Shown here in pieces: positions 36,245 through 45,030 of a stretch of 64,000 bases of DNA. The notes below the pieces were generated by a model. That model was given only the letters and a program-made list of their open reading frames with translations. It ran no database searches and was not told the origin of the DNA. Made by a program: the position numbers and the translations under genes. Each line of letters opens with the position of its first letter. The stretch's first letter is position 1. The stretch comes from Myxococcales bacterium (lineage in GTDB: Bacteria; Myxococcota_A; Polyangia; Polyangiales; Polyangiaceae): NCBI GenBank assembly GCA_903642325.1, contig CAHJWM010000022.1:23160-87159 (forward strand). Direction: 5' to 3'.

Positions 36245-37957
36245 TCAGAGCGCGACCGCCGCGCGCAGCAAGAGCTCGTGCAGCGCGTGTGCGTTGTCTC
36301 GCGCGTCGTCGTTGACGCCTTTGCCCAAGGTGTTGCCGGGCGCGAGCGCGCGGTTCTTGCTCGACTGCGTAGGCGAGCCCATGGCCGAGGCACTGGTAGG
36401 AGCAGAATCGGGGAAGACGTTCAGTACGTAATTGGCGGTCAGGCGTATGTGCTTCGTAGCCCAATAGTTCACGCCGAGTGAGAAAGCGTTGACCTTGATG
36501 TCGCCGTCGATATTTTTGACGTCCGCGGTTCCAGCGCGGCTGGCGCTGTCGTAATTGAGATGTATCTGCTCCCATTTGGCAAGCAGCTGTATCGCGTGTG
36601 GCGCGACGGCTGCATCCGGCTTCGAGAAGTCCACGTGGGTCATGTTCTCGTAGCCGGGGAGGCCGGATAGATCACGCTTGCCGAGCCAAACCCCGGCCTG
36701 AATATAATACGAATAGCCATGTAGGTCGCCGCGGCGGAGGCTGTTGCTGGCTTGAAAACCTTCTTGCACCTCCCGCGTGTGGTTTTCGATGTACACGAGC
36801 TCGCTGGTCAAGTCGAAGTTCGAGATTGGCACGCGCAACTCTCCGGCGACGCCGGTTTGATTTCCGGAGCCCACGATGTGAGTGGTGCCTTCTGATCCGC
36901 TGTACGTCGGGCTCCAAAATGTGTACCCAGCTTGCGTCGACATGCCGGGGTAGTCGTAGTAACTGTATTTCGTGTCACGCGACCCGTAGCGAAAGCTAGC
37001 GCCGATCTGCAAGTCTTTCAGCTCGCTCTTGGCGGACGCCAGCGGGTGCGCAAATGCGCGAGCCATGAGGTCGCCACGGCTGTCGGTGTTCAGCCGGTTC
37101 TGACCGTCACCATCGAACAGGCCCGCAGAATAGTAGAAGTATCGGTCGGGCGTTTCGCCCCAAAGCATCGCGCCGATCTCCTTGTTGAAAGGAACGCCCA
37201 CCGCTCGCACGGCGAGCGCACGCTCCATGAACGGGACATATTTGTCGCTGGTTCGATTGTCCATCATGAAGGGCGCATCGAACTGACCCACTTGCACGTT
37301 CAACAACGGGTGGGCGCGATAGTTCAAAAACACGTCGGTCGGCGCCGCGCTGACCCGGGTCGTTTGCGCGCTGGCATACCGACCCGAAGTATCGGATGGC
37401 GCGGCGCCCGGTGCGGACGCGGACGTTTGGTTCGCGCCGCGCGGATTGTCGAAGTTCGTGGCGCCGAAGTCGCCGGCGATACTGAACCACCAGCTCTTGA
37501 AAAATTCGCCGCCAATTTCCGCGCGTACGCGGCGCAAGAACAGCGTTGGCTTGAGTGCCGTATCGGCCACGCCGGAGCCCGCGTAACTATAGAAGTCGAC
37601 TTGCCCGCGCCCTTGAACGTAGAGGCGGAAGTTGTCGGTCGTATCACGCAGATAGAAAACGCCGTTATGCCAGCCTGCCAACGGGTTTCCGTCATTGCCC
37701 ACCGCCGAGCTCACGGCGGGCGGGGGGAGCGGCGCGACGAGCTCGGGTGGGGCCATGGGTGACGCGGCGCTCGGCGCGCTCATCGAGGGCGCGTCGGTCA
37801 CCGGCGCCGGAGCGCTGGGAGCGGCGGGTAGGGTGCCGGTCACTGGCGGCGAGGTCTCCGCCGTTGTTACAGGCGCCTGCGAGGTGGGGTCTTGGGCAAG
37901 CGCGTTGAACGCAAAGAACGTGAGTGAGGGGATCAGAAGAATGGCGGGGAATTTCAT
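36245..37957 (-). CDS. OprO/OprP-type phosphate-selective porin (second copy)
   Basis: 570 residues from ATG 37957, chosen because the signal begins MKFPAILLIP and ends ALAQ; the frame runs ten codons further. Residues 25-85 are Ala/Pro/Ser-rich linker. The barrel starts at about 95 with NFRLYVQGRGQVDFYS and contains LFLRRVRAEIGGEFFKSW, VQVGQFDAPFMMDNRTS and PFMERALAVRAVG, as in porins O and P. It is longer than typical members. It is divergent from pstS copy 2, and the shared 296-base gap holds two Pho-box-like pairs, so joint control is likely. Confidence 0.85.
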   Translation of the reverse strand: MKFPAILLIPSLTFFAFNALAQDPTSQAPVTTAETSPPVTGTLPAAPSAPAPVTDAPSMSAPSAASPMAPPELVAPLPPPAVSSAVGNDGNPLAGWHNGVFYLRDTTDNFRLYVQGRGQVDFYSYAGSGVADTALKPTLFLRRVRAEIGGEFFKSWWFSIAGDFGATNFDNPRGANQTSASAPGAAPSDTSGRYASAQTTRVSAAPTDVFLNYRAHPLLNVQVGQFDAPFMMDNRTSDKYVPFMERALAVRAVGVPFNKEIGAMLWGETPDRYFYYSAGLFDGDGQNRLNTDSRGDLMARAFAHPLASAKSELKDLQIGASFRYGSRDTKYSYYDYPGMSTQAGYTFWSPTYSGSEGTTHIVGSGNQTGVAGELRVPISNFDLTSELVYIENHTREVQEGFQASNSLRRGDLHGYSYYIQAGVWLGKRDLSGLPGYENMTHVDFSKPDAAVAPHAIQLLAKWEQIHLNYDSASRAGTADVKNIDGDIKVNAFSLGVNYWATKHIRLTANYVLNVFPDSAPTSASAMGSPTQSSKNRALAPGNTLGKGVNDDARDNAHALHELLLRAAVAL

Positions 37958-38161
37958 AGCCAGCGGTTCCTTTCGAGGCCGGCACATGACACTCCCAATG
38001 TGACGAACAAACGACGTGTTAGTGAACTTACGAGGGCCTCATGCCGCCCCATCGAGGTCCGATCCACGGCCCGCCGCCGCGGTAACTAGGCGAAAATGGT
38101 CACCTTCGCGACGCACTAAGGTAGGCGAGTCGTAACCACCCCTCCCGCCGCTATCATCGAA

Positions 38162-38197
38162 AAGTCACCGGTTCGTCATCGTCATGCAACTGTCACT
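38162..38197 (+). promoter_or_regulatory. Tandem Pho box ahead of the second pst operon
   Basis: GTCA occurs at 38164 and 38175, and again at 38181 and 38192: two pairs, each exactly 11 bases apart. The second pair reads GTCATGCAACTGTCAC. The block ends 57 bases before the pstS ATG at 38254, the right distance for a PhoB-activated promoter. This is the best Pho box in the window. It may also serve the divergent porin. Confidence 0.72.
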
Positions 38198-38253
38198 TAC
38201 CTGTTGCTGAGGCGTAGCGCACTGCCAGGCCCTGCCTGATAGGAGAAAACTCA

Positions 38254-39351
38254 ATGTTTGTTCGTGTAAAAATGCTCGCTGCTCTGCTTCTTACCTTGGC
38301 GGCGTGCAAGGGCAGCAGGCCTGCAGACGCCACCGCGGCTGGCGACGGTGGGACGCCAGGGCCGAAGAAGGACGAGACGGTCAGCTTGAATGGGGCCGGC
38401 GCCACATTCCCATACCCCCTCTATTCGAAGTGGATTTCGGAATACAATAAACTCAATCCAAACGTCAAAATCAATTATCAATCGATCGGGTCGGGGGGAG
38501 GAATCCGGCAAATCATCGCCGGCACGGTGGACTTCGGGGCAACGGACGCGCCGATGAAAGGCGACGAGTCGAAACAGGCTCCGAGCAAGCTATTACATAT
38601 TCCGGCCACGATTGGCGCGGTCGTGATCGCGTACAACGTACCGGAAGTCACGGGAACTTTGCGGCTTGCGCCCGAAGCGCTGGTCGAAATTTACGCGGGC
38701 AAGATTCGCAACTGGAACGATCCAAAAATCAAAGCCGACAACCCGAACGCCAAGCTACCGGCCAAGGAAATTTCGGTCGTCTACCGAACCGATGGCAGCG
38801 GTACCACGTCGGTCTTCACCGATTACCTTTCCAAGATCAGCCCCGAATGGCGGGCCAAGGTCGGCGCCGGTAAGAGCGTGGATTTCCCGCTTGGGCTCGG
38901 CGCAAAGGGCAATGAGGGCGTGACCGGGCAGGTCAAGACCTCGCCCTACACCATCGGCTACATCGAGCGCGCATATGCCTCGCAAAATAAGTTGCCGATG
39001 ATCGAGATCAGAAACAAGGCCGGAAAGTTCGTGGCGCCCAGCACCGAGGCCATGTCCGCCGCCGCGGCCTCGGTAGAAATGCCAGACGAGCTATTCGTTT
39101 CGCTTTCCAACGCCGACGGCGATGCGGCCTACCCGATCACGAGCTACAGCTACTTGCTCTTGTACGAGAACGCAAAAGACCCGGTCAAAGGCGCCGCACT
39201 TGCCAGGTACGTCTGGTGGGGCCTGCACGACGGGCAAAAGTTCTCCAAAGCTCTGGATTACGCGCCGATTCCCGACAAGGTGCTGAGCAAGGTCGAGGCT
39301 CAGCTGAAAGCGCTGCGCTCGGGCGATAAGAAGTTGCTGTCCGGCTCCTGA
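38254..39351 (+). CDS. pstS: Phosphate ABC transporter binding lipoprotein PstS (copy 2)
   Basis: 365 residues, with AGGAGA before ATG 38254. The signal ends LAAC, a lipobox. Ligand motifs: GAGATFPYPLYSKW, YQSIGSGGGI, DFGATDAPM and RTDGSGTTSVF. It differs clearly from copy 1 along its length, so it is an old duplicate or acquired separately rather than a recent tandem copy. It lies directly under the tandem Pho box, suggesting this is the starvation-induced transporter. Confidence 0.95.
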   Translation: MFVRVKMLAALLLTLAACKGSRPADATAAGDGGTPGPKKDETVSLNGAGATFPYPLYSKWISEYNKLNPNVKINYQSIGSGGGIRQIIAGTVDFGATDAPMKGDESKQAPSKLLHIPATIGAVVIAYNVPEVTGTLRLAPEALVEIYAGKIRNWNDPKIKADNPNAKLPAKEISVVYRTDGSGTTSVFTDYLSKISPEWRAKVGAGKSVDFPLGLGAKGNEGVTGQVKTSPYTIGYIERAYASQNKLPMIEIRNKAGKFVAPSTEAMSAAAASVEMPDELFVSLSNADGDAAYPITSYSYLLLYENAKDPVKGAALARYVWWGLHDGQKFSKALDYAPIPDKVLSKVEAQLKALRSGDKKLLSGS

Positions 39352-39357
39352 TTCGCA

Positions 39358-40344
39358 ATGTCCGTCCGCGACGATCTTTCCTTGGTGCGAGGGCGCTCAC
39401 GAATGCTCACGCGCTTCGGCCGCGAGGTAAATTGGGGAGACTTCGTGTTTCGGCGCGCGACCGCTTTGGTCGCAACGTTCGTGATCGGCGCGTTGGGCGC
39501 CATGGCCGTGGCCATGGTGATGGGCTCGTGGGAATCGATCGCGAAGTTCGGATGCAGCTTTTTGATTTCCAGCGTCTGGGATCCGGTGCGCGACATCTAC
39601 GGCGCACTGCCCTTTATTTACGGCACATTGGCCTCGTCATTGCTCGCGCTTGCGTTCGCGGTGCCAGTCTCGCTCGGGGTGGCGATCTTTTTGTCGGAGC
39701 TTGCGCCCGCCTGGCTGCGCGCGCCCGTCGGCTTTTTGGTGGAGCTCTTGGCCGCCGTCCCTAGCGTCGTATACGGGCTCTGGGGGATCTTCGTGCTGGC
39801 TCCTTGGTTACGTGAATCGGTCGAACCGCGGCTCGGGCGTTGGCTGGGATTTTTGCCGTTTTTTCAGGGCCCGCAGCACGGCTTCGGCTTGCTTGCGGGG
39901 GGCATCATCTTGGCCATCATGATCACCCCGACGATATCGTCGGTGAGCCGCGAAGTATTGCGCGCGGTGCCGAGCGCGCTCCGTGAAGGCGCGCTCGGGC
40001 TCGGCGCGACGCCGTGGGAAGCCGTGCGCGTCGCGGTTTTGCCACTGGCGCGCTCGGGCTTGGTAGGGGCGACAATCCTCGGGCTGGGGCGCGCCCTCGG
40101 CGAAACCATGGCAATCACCATGGTGATTGGAAATCGCGCCGAAATCAGCGCATCACTTTTTGCCCCTTCTTACACGATGGCGAGCGTGATCGCGAATGAG
40201 TTTACCGAAGCGACGGGGCGGCTCTATTTGTCCTCGCTGGCCGAGGTTGGGCTGTTATTGTTCGTGGTCACGGTGCTGCTCAACATCGTGGCGCGCCTCC
40301 TGGTGTGGCGCGTCGGGCGTTTGCCGTTGGAGGGCCGGCTATGA
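39358..40344 (+). CDS. pstC: Phosphate ABC transporter permease PstC (copy 2)
   Basis: 328 residues with six spans. Marks of PstC: SVVYGLWGIFVLAPWL, the coupling loop LREGALGLGATPWEAVRV, and ILGLGRALGETMAITMVIGN. It starts six bases after pstS and overlaps pstA by four (ATGA). Confidence 0.94.
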   Translation: MSVRDDLSLVRGRSRMLTRFGREVNWGDFVFRRATALVATFVIGALGAMAVAMVMGSWESIAKFGCSFLISSVWDPVRDIYGALPFIYGTLASSLLALAFAVPVSLGVAIFLSELAPAWLRAPVGFLVELLAAVPSVVYGLWGIFVLAPWLRESVEPRLGRWLGFLPFFQGPQHGFGLLAGGIILAIMITPTISSVSREVLRAVPSALREGALGLGATPWEAVRVAVLPLARSGLVGATILGLGRALGETMAITMVIGNRAEISASLFAPSYTMASVIANEFTEATGRLYLSSLAEVGLLLFVVTVLLNIVARLLVWRVGRLPLEGRL

Positions 40345-41189
40345 TGTTTAGTGCGTATCAGCGCCGCAAATGCGCCGACCTCTTGGTGCGAATGGCATGC
40401 GTCGCCGCATCCCTCATTGCGCTCGTGCCATTGGTCAGCGTGCTTTACTACGTGACTGCGCGCGGCATTGGCGGCCTCAATCTCGACTTCTTCACCGAGC
40501 TCCCGAAGCCGGTTGGCGAGCCTGGCGGCGGCATGGCCAACGCAATTTGGGGCACGTTGAAATTGGTGCTGCTAGCCTGTCTGATTGGTATTCCGCCGGG
40601 CGTCATGGCCGGGGTCTACTTGGCCGAATTTGGCCACTCCCGGTTCGGTAAGTTAGTGCGCTTCAGCGCTGACGTCATGGCGGGCGTCCCTTCCATCACC
40701 GTCGGTATCTTCATTTATTCGCTGGTCGTGCTGCAGACCAAACGATTCTCTGCGTTGGCGGGCGGCATCGCACTTGCGGTGCTGATGCTTCCCACCGTCA
40801 CTCGCACGACCGAAGAGCTCCTCAGGCTCGTGCCGGAATCGCTGCGCGAAGCGGCGCTGGGCCTCGGGCTGCCCAAGTGGCGCGCCACGCTGCGCGTGAT
40901 GCTGCGCACCGCCGCGCCCGGCATCGCTACCGGCGTGATGCTCGCGGTTGCTCGAGTCGCGGGCGAAACCGCGCCGCTCTTGTTCACGGCCTTCAATAAT
41001 CGCTTTTGGGGTAGTGGCTTGACGGAGCCGACGGCATCCTTGCCCGTGAACATCTACACTTATGCCGTTTCCCCGTACGAGGAATGGCATCGCCAGGCGT
41101 GGGCCGCAGCTCTGGTGCTGCTAGTGCTAGTGCTGCTTCTCAACATTTCCGCACGCTTGTTGGTGCGCCCGCGGGTAGGTGGCCGATGA
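40341..41189 (+). CDS. pstA: Phosphate ABC transporter permease PstA (copy 2)
   Basis: 282 residues from ATG 40341. Six spans, coupling loop [19 protein letters not shown], then [20 protein letters not shown] as in other PstA proteins. It ends in a four-base overlap with pstB (ATGA). Confidence 0.94.
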   Translation: MMFSAYQRRKCADLLVRMACVAASLIALVPLVSVLYYVTARGIGGLNLDFFTELPKPVGEPGGGMANAIWGTLKLVLLACLIGIPPGVMAGVYLAEFGHSRFGKLVRFSADVMAGVPSITVGIFIYSLVVLQTKRFSALAGGIALAVLMLPTVTRTTEELLRLVPESLREAALGLGLPKWRATLRVMLRTAAPGIATGVMLAVARVAGETAPLLFTAFNNRFWGSGLTEPTASLPVNIYTYAVSPYEEWHRQAWAAALVLLVLVLLLNISARLLVRPRVGGR

Positions 41190-42055
41190 CCGTGCAATCG
41201 CCCTCCCGGACGAGATCGAACATGAACAATTCGTCCCGGAACGACGGTTCTTCTGCTGAAGAAACCAGCAAGTCGCGTTGGGACCCACCGGTGAGCGCGC
41301 TCGTGCCCAAGATGAAGACCGTGGATCTGCACGCGTACTTTGGGCCGGCAGAAGTTTTGAAGGGCATCAGCCTACCGATTGCCGATAAGCAGGTGACCGC
41401 CGTGATCGGGCCTTCGGGTTGCGGCAAATCGACCTTCGTGCGCTGCCTGAACCGAATGCACGAGGTCGTACCCGGCGCACGCGCTGCAGGCCGAGTGCTG
41501 CTCGACGAGCAGGATATCTATCACAGCGACGTCGACTCCGTGCGCGTGCGTCGGCGCGTGGGCATGGTGTTTCAAAAGCCGAACCCGTTCCCGACCATGT
41601 CCATTCGGGACAACGTGCTGGCTGGTCTGCGGTTGAACGGTGAGCGCCCGGACGACCCGGACTCGGTGGTCGAAAAGATGCTGCGACGCGTGGCGCTGTG
41701 GGACGAGGTCAAGGACGTCCTCGGCCGCGCAGGCACCGGGCTCTCTAGCGGCCAGCAACAGCGGCTATGTATTGCGCGTTCACTCGCGCTCGAGCCCGAG
41801 GTGTTGCTCATGGACGAGCCATGCTCGGCATTGGATCCCATCGCGACCGCGCGCGTGGAAGAGCTGATTCACGAGCTCCGCCGGTCGTATACGATCGTGA
41901 TCGTGACGCACAACATGCAGCAGGCGGCCCGCGTCGCCAATTTCACGGCGTTTTTCTATCTCGGGACGCTGATCGAGCATGACCGCACGGACGTGATCTT
42001 CACGCGCCCCAAAGAGCAGCGCACCGAAGACTACATTACGGGTCGCTTTGGGTGA
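41186..42055 (+). CDS. pstB: Phosphate ABC transporter ATPase PstB (copy 2)
   Basis: 289 residues from ATG 41186; the first 45 are a polar extension and a start further in (such as 41222) is possible. Walker [11 protein letters not shown]-loop MVFQKPNPF, signature [14 protein letters not shown] (second residue Ser where copy 1 has Gly), Walker [12 protein letters not shown], switch His in VTHNMQQA. It is followed ten bases later by phoU. Confidence 0.94.
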   Translation: MTVQSPSRTRSNMNNSSRNDGSSAEETSKSRWDPPVSALVPKMKTVDLHAYFGPAEVLKGISLPIADKQVTAVIGPSGCGKSTFVRCLNRMHEVVPGARAAGRVLLDEQDIYHSDVDSVRVRRRVGMVFQKPNPFPTMSIRDNVLAGLRLNGERPDDPDSVVEKMLRRVALWDEVKDVLGRAGTGLSSGQQQRLCIARSLALEPEVLLMDEPCSALDPIATARVEELIHELRRSYTIVIVTHNMQQAARVANFTAFFYLGTLIEHDRTDVIFTRPKEQRTEDYITGRFG

Positions 42056-42065
42056 GGGGTGAGTC

Positions 42066-42758
42066 ATGGATAGGCGACATACCGATCGAGAATACGAGAG
42101 CGAGCTCGAGCTGCTTCGGGATCGCGTGCTGCTGATGGGCGCGCACGTGGAGGAAGTGCTCGTCTTGGCCATGCGCTCCTACAACGAACGCAGCGTGTCG
42201 CTCGCGCGCAGTACCATCAACATGGATAGTCAAATCGATCAATTGGAGCTCGAGATCGACGAGCTAGCCATTCAGATCTTGGCGCGCCGGCAGCCGGTCG
42301 CGTCCGACCTCCGCTTCATCACCACTACTCTGAAGCTCGTGACCGATCTAGAACGCATTGGAGACCTGGGCGTCAACATTTGCGAGCGCGTGGCCGAGCT
42401 CGGCGCGGACCGCTCGCAAAGCGCCCATGATCCGATTCCGCGCATCGCAGACGTTGCGCAAGGCATGGTGCACGACGCACTGGATGCATTCGTGGCCGGC
42501 GACGCCGTCAAAGCCAATCAGGTGATCGATCGCGACAAGGAGGTAGACGCCTACTACGCCTCGCTTTATCCAGAGCTGTTGCCGCGCATGATGTCGAACC
42601 CGAGCGTGGTGTTCGAATCCACCCGCTTACTCTCGATCGGCAAATCCCTGGAACGCTTGGCCGACCACGCGACTAACATCGCCGAAATGGTGGTTTTCAT
42701 GGTGAAAGGCCAAGACGTTCGGCACTCGGGTACGACGAACCCGGGCTCGCACGGCTAG
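42066..42758 (+). CDS. phoU: Phosphate signalling protein PhoU
   Basis: 230 residues of helical sequence in two similar halves, each with a PhoU metal-site pattern (ELEIDELAIQIL near 55-70; VIDRDKEVDAYY near 155-170). It has the usual size. PhoU links the Pst transporter to PhoR and keeps the Pho response off when phosphate is ample. This is the only phoU in the window, so it may serve both Pst sets. Its last 62 bases overlap the convergent LysR gene. Confidence 0.93.
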   Translation: MDRRHTDREYESELELLRDRVLLMGAHVEEVLVLAMRSYNERSVSLARSTINMDSQIDQLELEIDELAIQILARRQPVASDLRFITTTLKLVTDLERIGDLGVNICERVAELGADRSQSAHDPIPRIADVAQGMVHDALDAFVAGDAVKANQVIDRDKEVDAYYASLYPELLPRMMSNPSVVFESTRLLSIGKSLERLADHATNIAEMVVFMVKGQDVRHSGTTNPGSHG

Positions 42759-43686
42759 CGTCGATCACCAACCCGCGCCCGTCTGGACCCAAGATCCACG
42801 GGGGCAGGCCGGTGAAGCGGTCGATCAAGGCGTCAACGAACAGTCGTACGCGAGCAGACAGGTGGCGGTTGCCCGGGTAAACCACGTGCAGCTCGGAGTG
42901 CCCGGCCGACCAATCTTCGAGCACCGCCGATAGGTGGCCGGCGCGTAATGCTTCGGCGCAGAAAAAACCAGGTAGCACGCTGATACCCGCGCCGCGCAGG
43001 GCCGCGCTCAGCGCAAGCTGCACGGAGTTCACCGAGTAGCGCCCTTGAATTGCGATGGACTCCGAGCGACCTTCTTTGCTGAAGACCCACGTGGCACGGC
43101 GATCGTTGCTCGAGACCAGGCACGAGTGGCCCAGCAGATCCTTCGGGGACGTCGGAGGCTCGCGGCGTTCGAGATAAGAGGGGCTGGCCACGCACAAGCG
43201 CTCTGCCGTCCCTAGGTTACGGGCGATCAAGGAGGCTTCGATCGGGCCAAGAACGTGAATTGCGAGGTCTAGGCCTTCTTCGACGACGTCGAAACGTCGG
43301 TCGGCGACGATCAGCTCGATCTCGACCTCCGGATAGGAGACCAAAAATTCCGCGACGAAGTCACCAAGGAAGGAATGACCGAACAAGAGCGGTGAGCCAA
43401 TGCGCAGAAGTCCCTTCGGCGAACGGTGAATATCGGTGACGGCCGCAGTTGCCTCCTCGATCTCGGCCACCATGCGGGCGGCCCGCTCGTAATAGGCCGC
43501 GCCCGCCGCCGTCGGCCGGACGTGCCGTGTCGTGCGTTCCAGTAGCCGAACGCCGAGCCTCTCTTCTAACCGCGATACCCGTTCGCTGACCGTCGACTTC
43601 GGTAAACCAAGGCTGCGCGCGGCTTTAGTGAAGCTCTGCTCGCGCACGACGCGGGCGAAAATAGCGATTTCGTTCAGGTCGAGCAT
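42697..43686 (-). CDS. LysR-family transcription regulator
   Basis: 329 residues. The helix-turn-helix is at 1-60 (SFTKAARSLGLPKSTVSERV, one of the clearest LysR patterns), then the periplasmic-binding-like effector domain from about 90. The body resembles the one-per-efflux-pump regulators and AaeR/DmlR types. It is divergent from the efflux pair starting at 43784 and most likely controls it. The C-terminus runs past the family's usual end by about 25 residues, into the phoU overlap. Confidence 0.9.
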   Translation of the reverse strand: MLDLNEIAIFARVVREQSFTKAARSLGLPKSTVSERVSRLEERLGVRLLERTTRHVRPTAAGAAYYERAARMVAEIEEATAAVTDIHRSPKGLLRIGSPLLFGHSFLGDFVAEFLVSYPEVEIELIVADRRFDVVEEGLDLAIHVLGPIEASLIARNLGTAERLCVASPSYLERREPPTSPKDLLGHSCLVSSNDRRATWVFSKEGRSESIAIQGRYSVNSVQLALSAALRGAGISVLPGFFCAEALRAGHLSAVLEDWSAGHSELHVVYPGNRHLSARVRLFVDALIDRFTGLPPWILGPDGRGLVIDASRASPGSSYPSAERLGLSP

Positions 43687-43693
43687 TGTTCGC

Positions 43694-43746
43694 CCCTACG
43701 GATAACCTGTTCGTTTCGTAGGGTCTAGTTCATCGCGCCGAACAGG
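43694..43746. promoter_or_regulatory. Inverted repeats between the LysR gene and the efflux operon
   Basis: Two interleaved inverted repeats lie in the 97-base divergent gap: CCCTACG at 43694-43700 with CGTAGGG at 43717-43723, and CCTGTTCG at 43706-43713 with CGAACAGG at 43739-43746. Their place suits binding by the LysR protein. Confidence 0.45.
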
Positions 43747-43783
43747 CGAAAGAGTAGCTACACTTCGTTTCGAAGAAGGTTCC

Positions 43784-45028
43784 ATGGCCAACGCCGCTGC
43801 ATCCTCAGTCACCTTGCAAGCCACTGAAGACCCTGACGCGATGCTTGTCGCTCCACCGGCCAAGCGCGCGCGCGCAAAAATCATCCTGCCCGTCTTGATC
43901 GCCGTCGCCGCTTTGATAGGCGGCGGGCTGTACATAAATGGCCGCGGCAAAGAAACCACGGACGATGCCTTCGTCGAAAGCCACGTCTCGAACATCGCGC
44001 CGCGTGTCGCGGGACAGGTGTTGCACGTGCTCGTGAAAGACAACCAGGCCGTGGTCGCCGGCGACGTGATGATCGAGCTCGATGACCGCGATGCGACCGC
44101 CCGCGCCCACGCTGCTAAAGCCGACCTGGAATCGGCGCACGCCACGCTGGCGGCCTCGAATGCGCAGCTCTTGCTCGCTCAGCACTCCGTCGACGCCGGC
44201 CTGCGCCAAGCCAAGGGCGGCGTAACGCAAGCTTTCGCGATGTCCGGTAGCTCGAAGGCGCAGATAGACCAGTCTCGCGCCGACTTGGTTGCCGCGGAGT
44301 CCCGCCAAGCCCTTACCGGCATGGACCTCGCGCGAGCGCAAAAGTTGAGCCGCGACGGCGCGGTCGCGCAGGCCGAGCTCGACCGTCGCAAGGCCGAGAA
44401 CGACCAAGCGCTCGCGGCGGTAGACCAGGCCAAGGCGCGCTTGTCCGCGGCCGGCGTAGGGCTGCTCAACGCTGGCGGCAGCATCGAGAGCGCGCAGGGT
44501 CGCCTCGCCGCCGCGCAAACCGGCCCAGATCAAGTGCAAGTCGCGGCGGCTCAGGTCGACGTTTCCAAGGCTCGCGTCGATCAAGCACAGGCGGCGCTCG
44601 AGCAAGCCGAGCTCAACTTGTCTTACATGAAGGTGCGCGCGCCGACCAACGGCGTGGTCTCGCGGCGCAGCGTCGAGCCGGGGCAGCTCGTCGATCCTGC
44701 TCGCCCGCTCTTGGCGCTGACACAGCTCGACGACTCGTGGGTGATCGCGAATTTCAAGGAAGACCAGATCGGCAATTTGCGCGTCGGGCAGAGCGCTCAG
44801 GTCACGCTCGACGCGTTTTCGGGACACAAGCTGAACGGCCACCTCGATAGCTTTTCGGGCGGCACGGGCTCACGCTTTGCGCTTCTTCCGCCCGACAATG
44901 CCTCGGGTAACTTCACCAAAGTCGTGCAGCGGTTACCGGTTCTGATTCACATCGACGACAAACCGGACGGTATCGTGCTTCGCCCTGGGCTCAGCGCGTA
45001 TGTGATTGTGCACACTGACGGAGGTTGA
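43784..45028 (+). CDS. emrA: HlyD/EmrA-type membrane-fusion protein
   Basis: 414 residues. One membrane span at about 27-46 (IILPVLIAVAALIGG), then ETTDDAFVESHVSNIAPRVAG, the EmrA start of the lipoyl-like domain, a long alpha-helical hairpin rich in Ala/Gln/Glu (about 100-275), and the returning half-domain LNLSYMKVRAPTNGVVSRR. It links the pump at 45031 to an outer-membrane channel, which is not encoded here. The drug or toxin exported is unknown. Confidence 0.9.
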   Translation: MANAAASSVTLQATEDPDAMLVAPPAKRARAKIILPVLIAVAALIGGGLYINGRGKETTDDAFVESHVSNIAPRVAGQVLHVLVKDNQAVVAGDVMIELDDRDATARAHAAKADLESAHATLAASNAQLLLAQHSVDAGLRQAKGGVTQAFAMSGSSKAQIDQSRADLVAAESRQALTGMDLARAQKLSRDGAVAQAELDRRKAENDQALAAVDQAKARLSAAGVGLLNAGGSIESAQGRLAAAQTGPDQVQVAAAQVDVSKARVDQAQAALEQAELNLSYMKVRAPTNGVVSRRSVEPGQLVDPARPLLALTQLDDSWVIANFKEDQIGNLRVGQSAQVTLDAFSGHKLNGHLDSFSGGTGSRFALLPPDNASGNFTKVVQRLPVLIHIDDKPDGIVLRPGLSAYVIVHTDGG

Positions 45029-45030
45029 GC

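Noticed and set aside
37985..38004. TGAC at 37987 and 38001 as a Pho box for the porin on the minus strand.
   Set aside because: Spacing is 14 bases and there are only two units.
43805..44842. Long minus-strand frame of 345 codons.
   Set aside because: It is the antisense of the membrane-fusion gene and has no ribosome site or homology.
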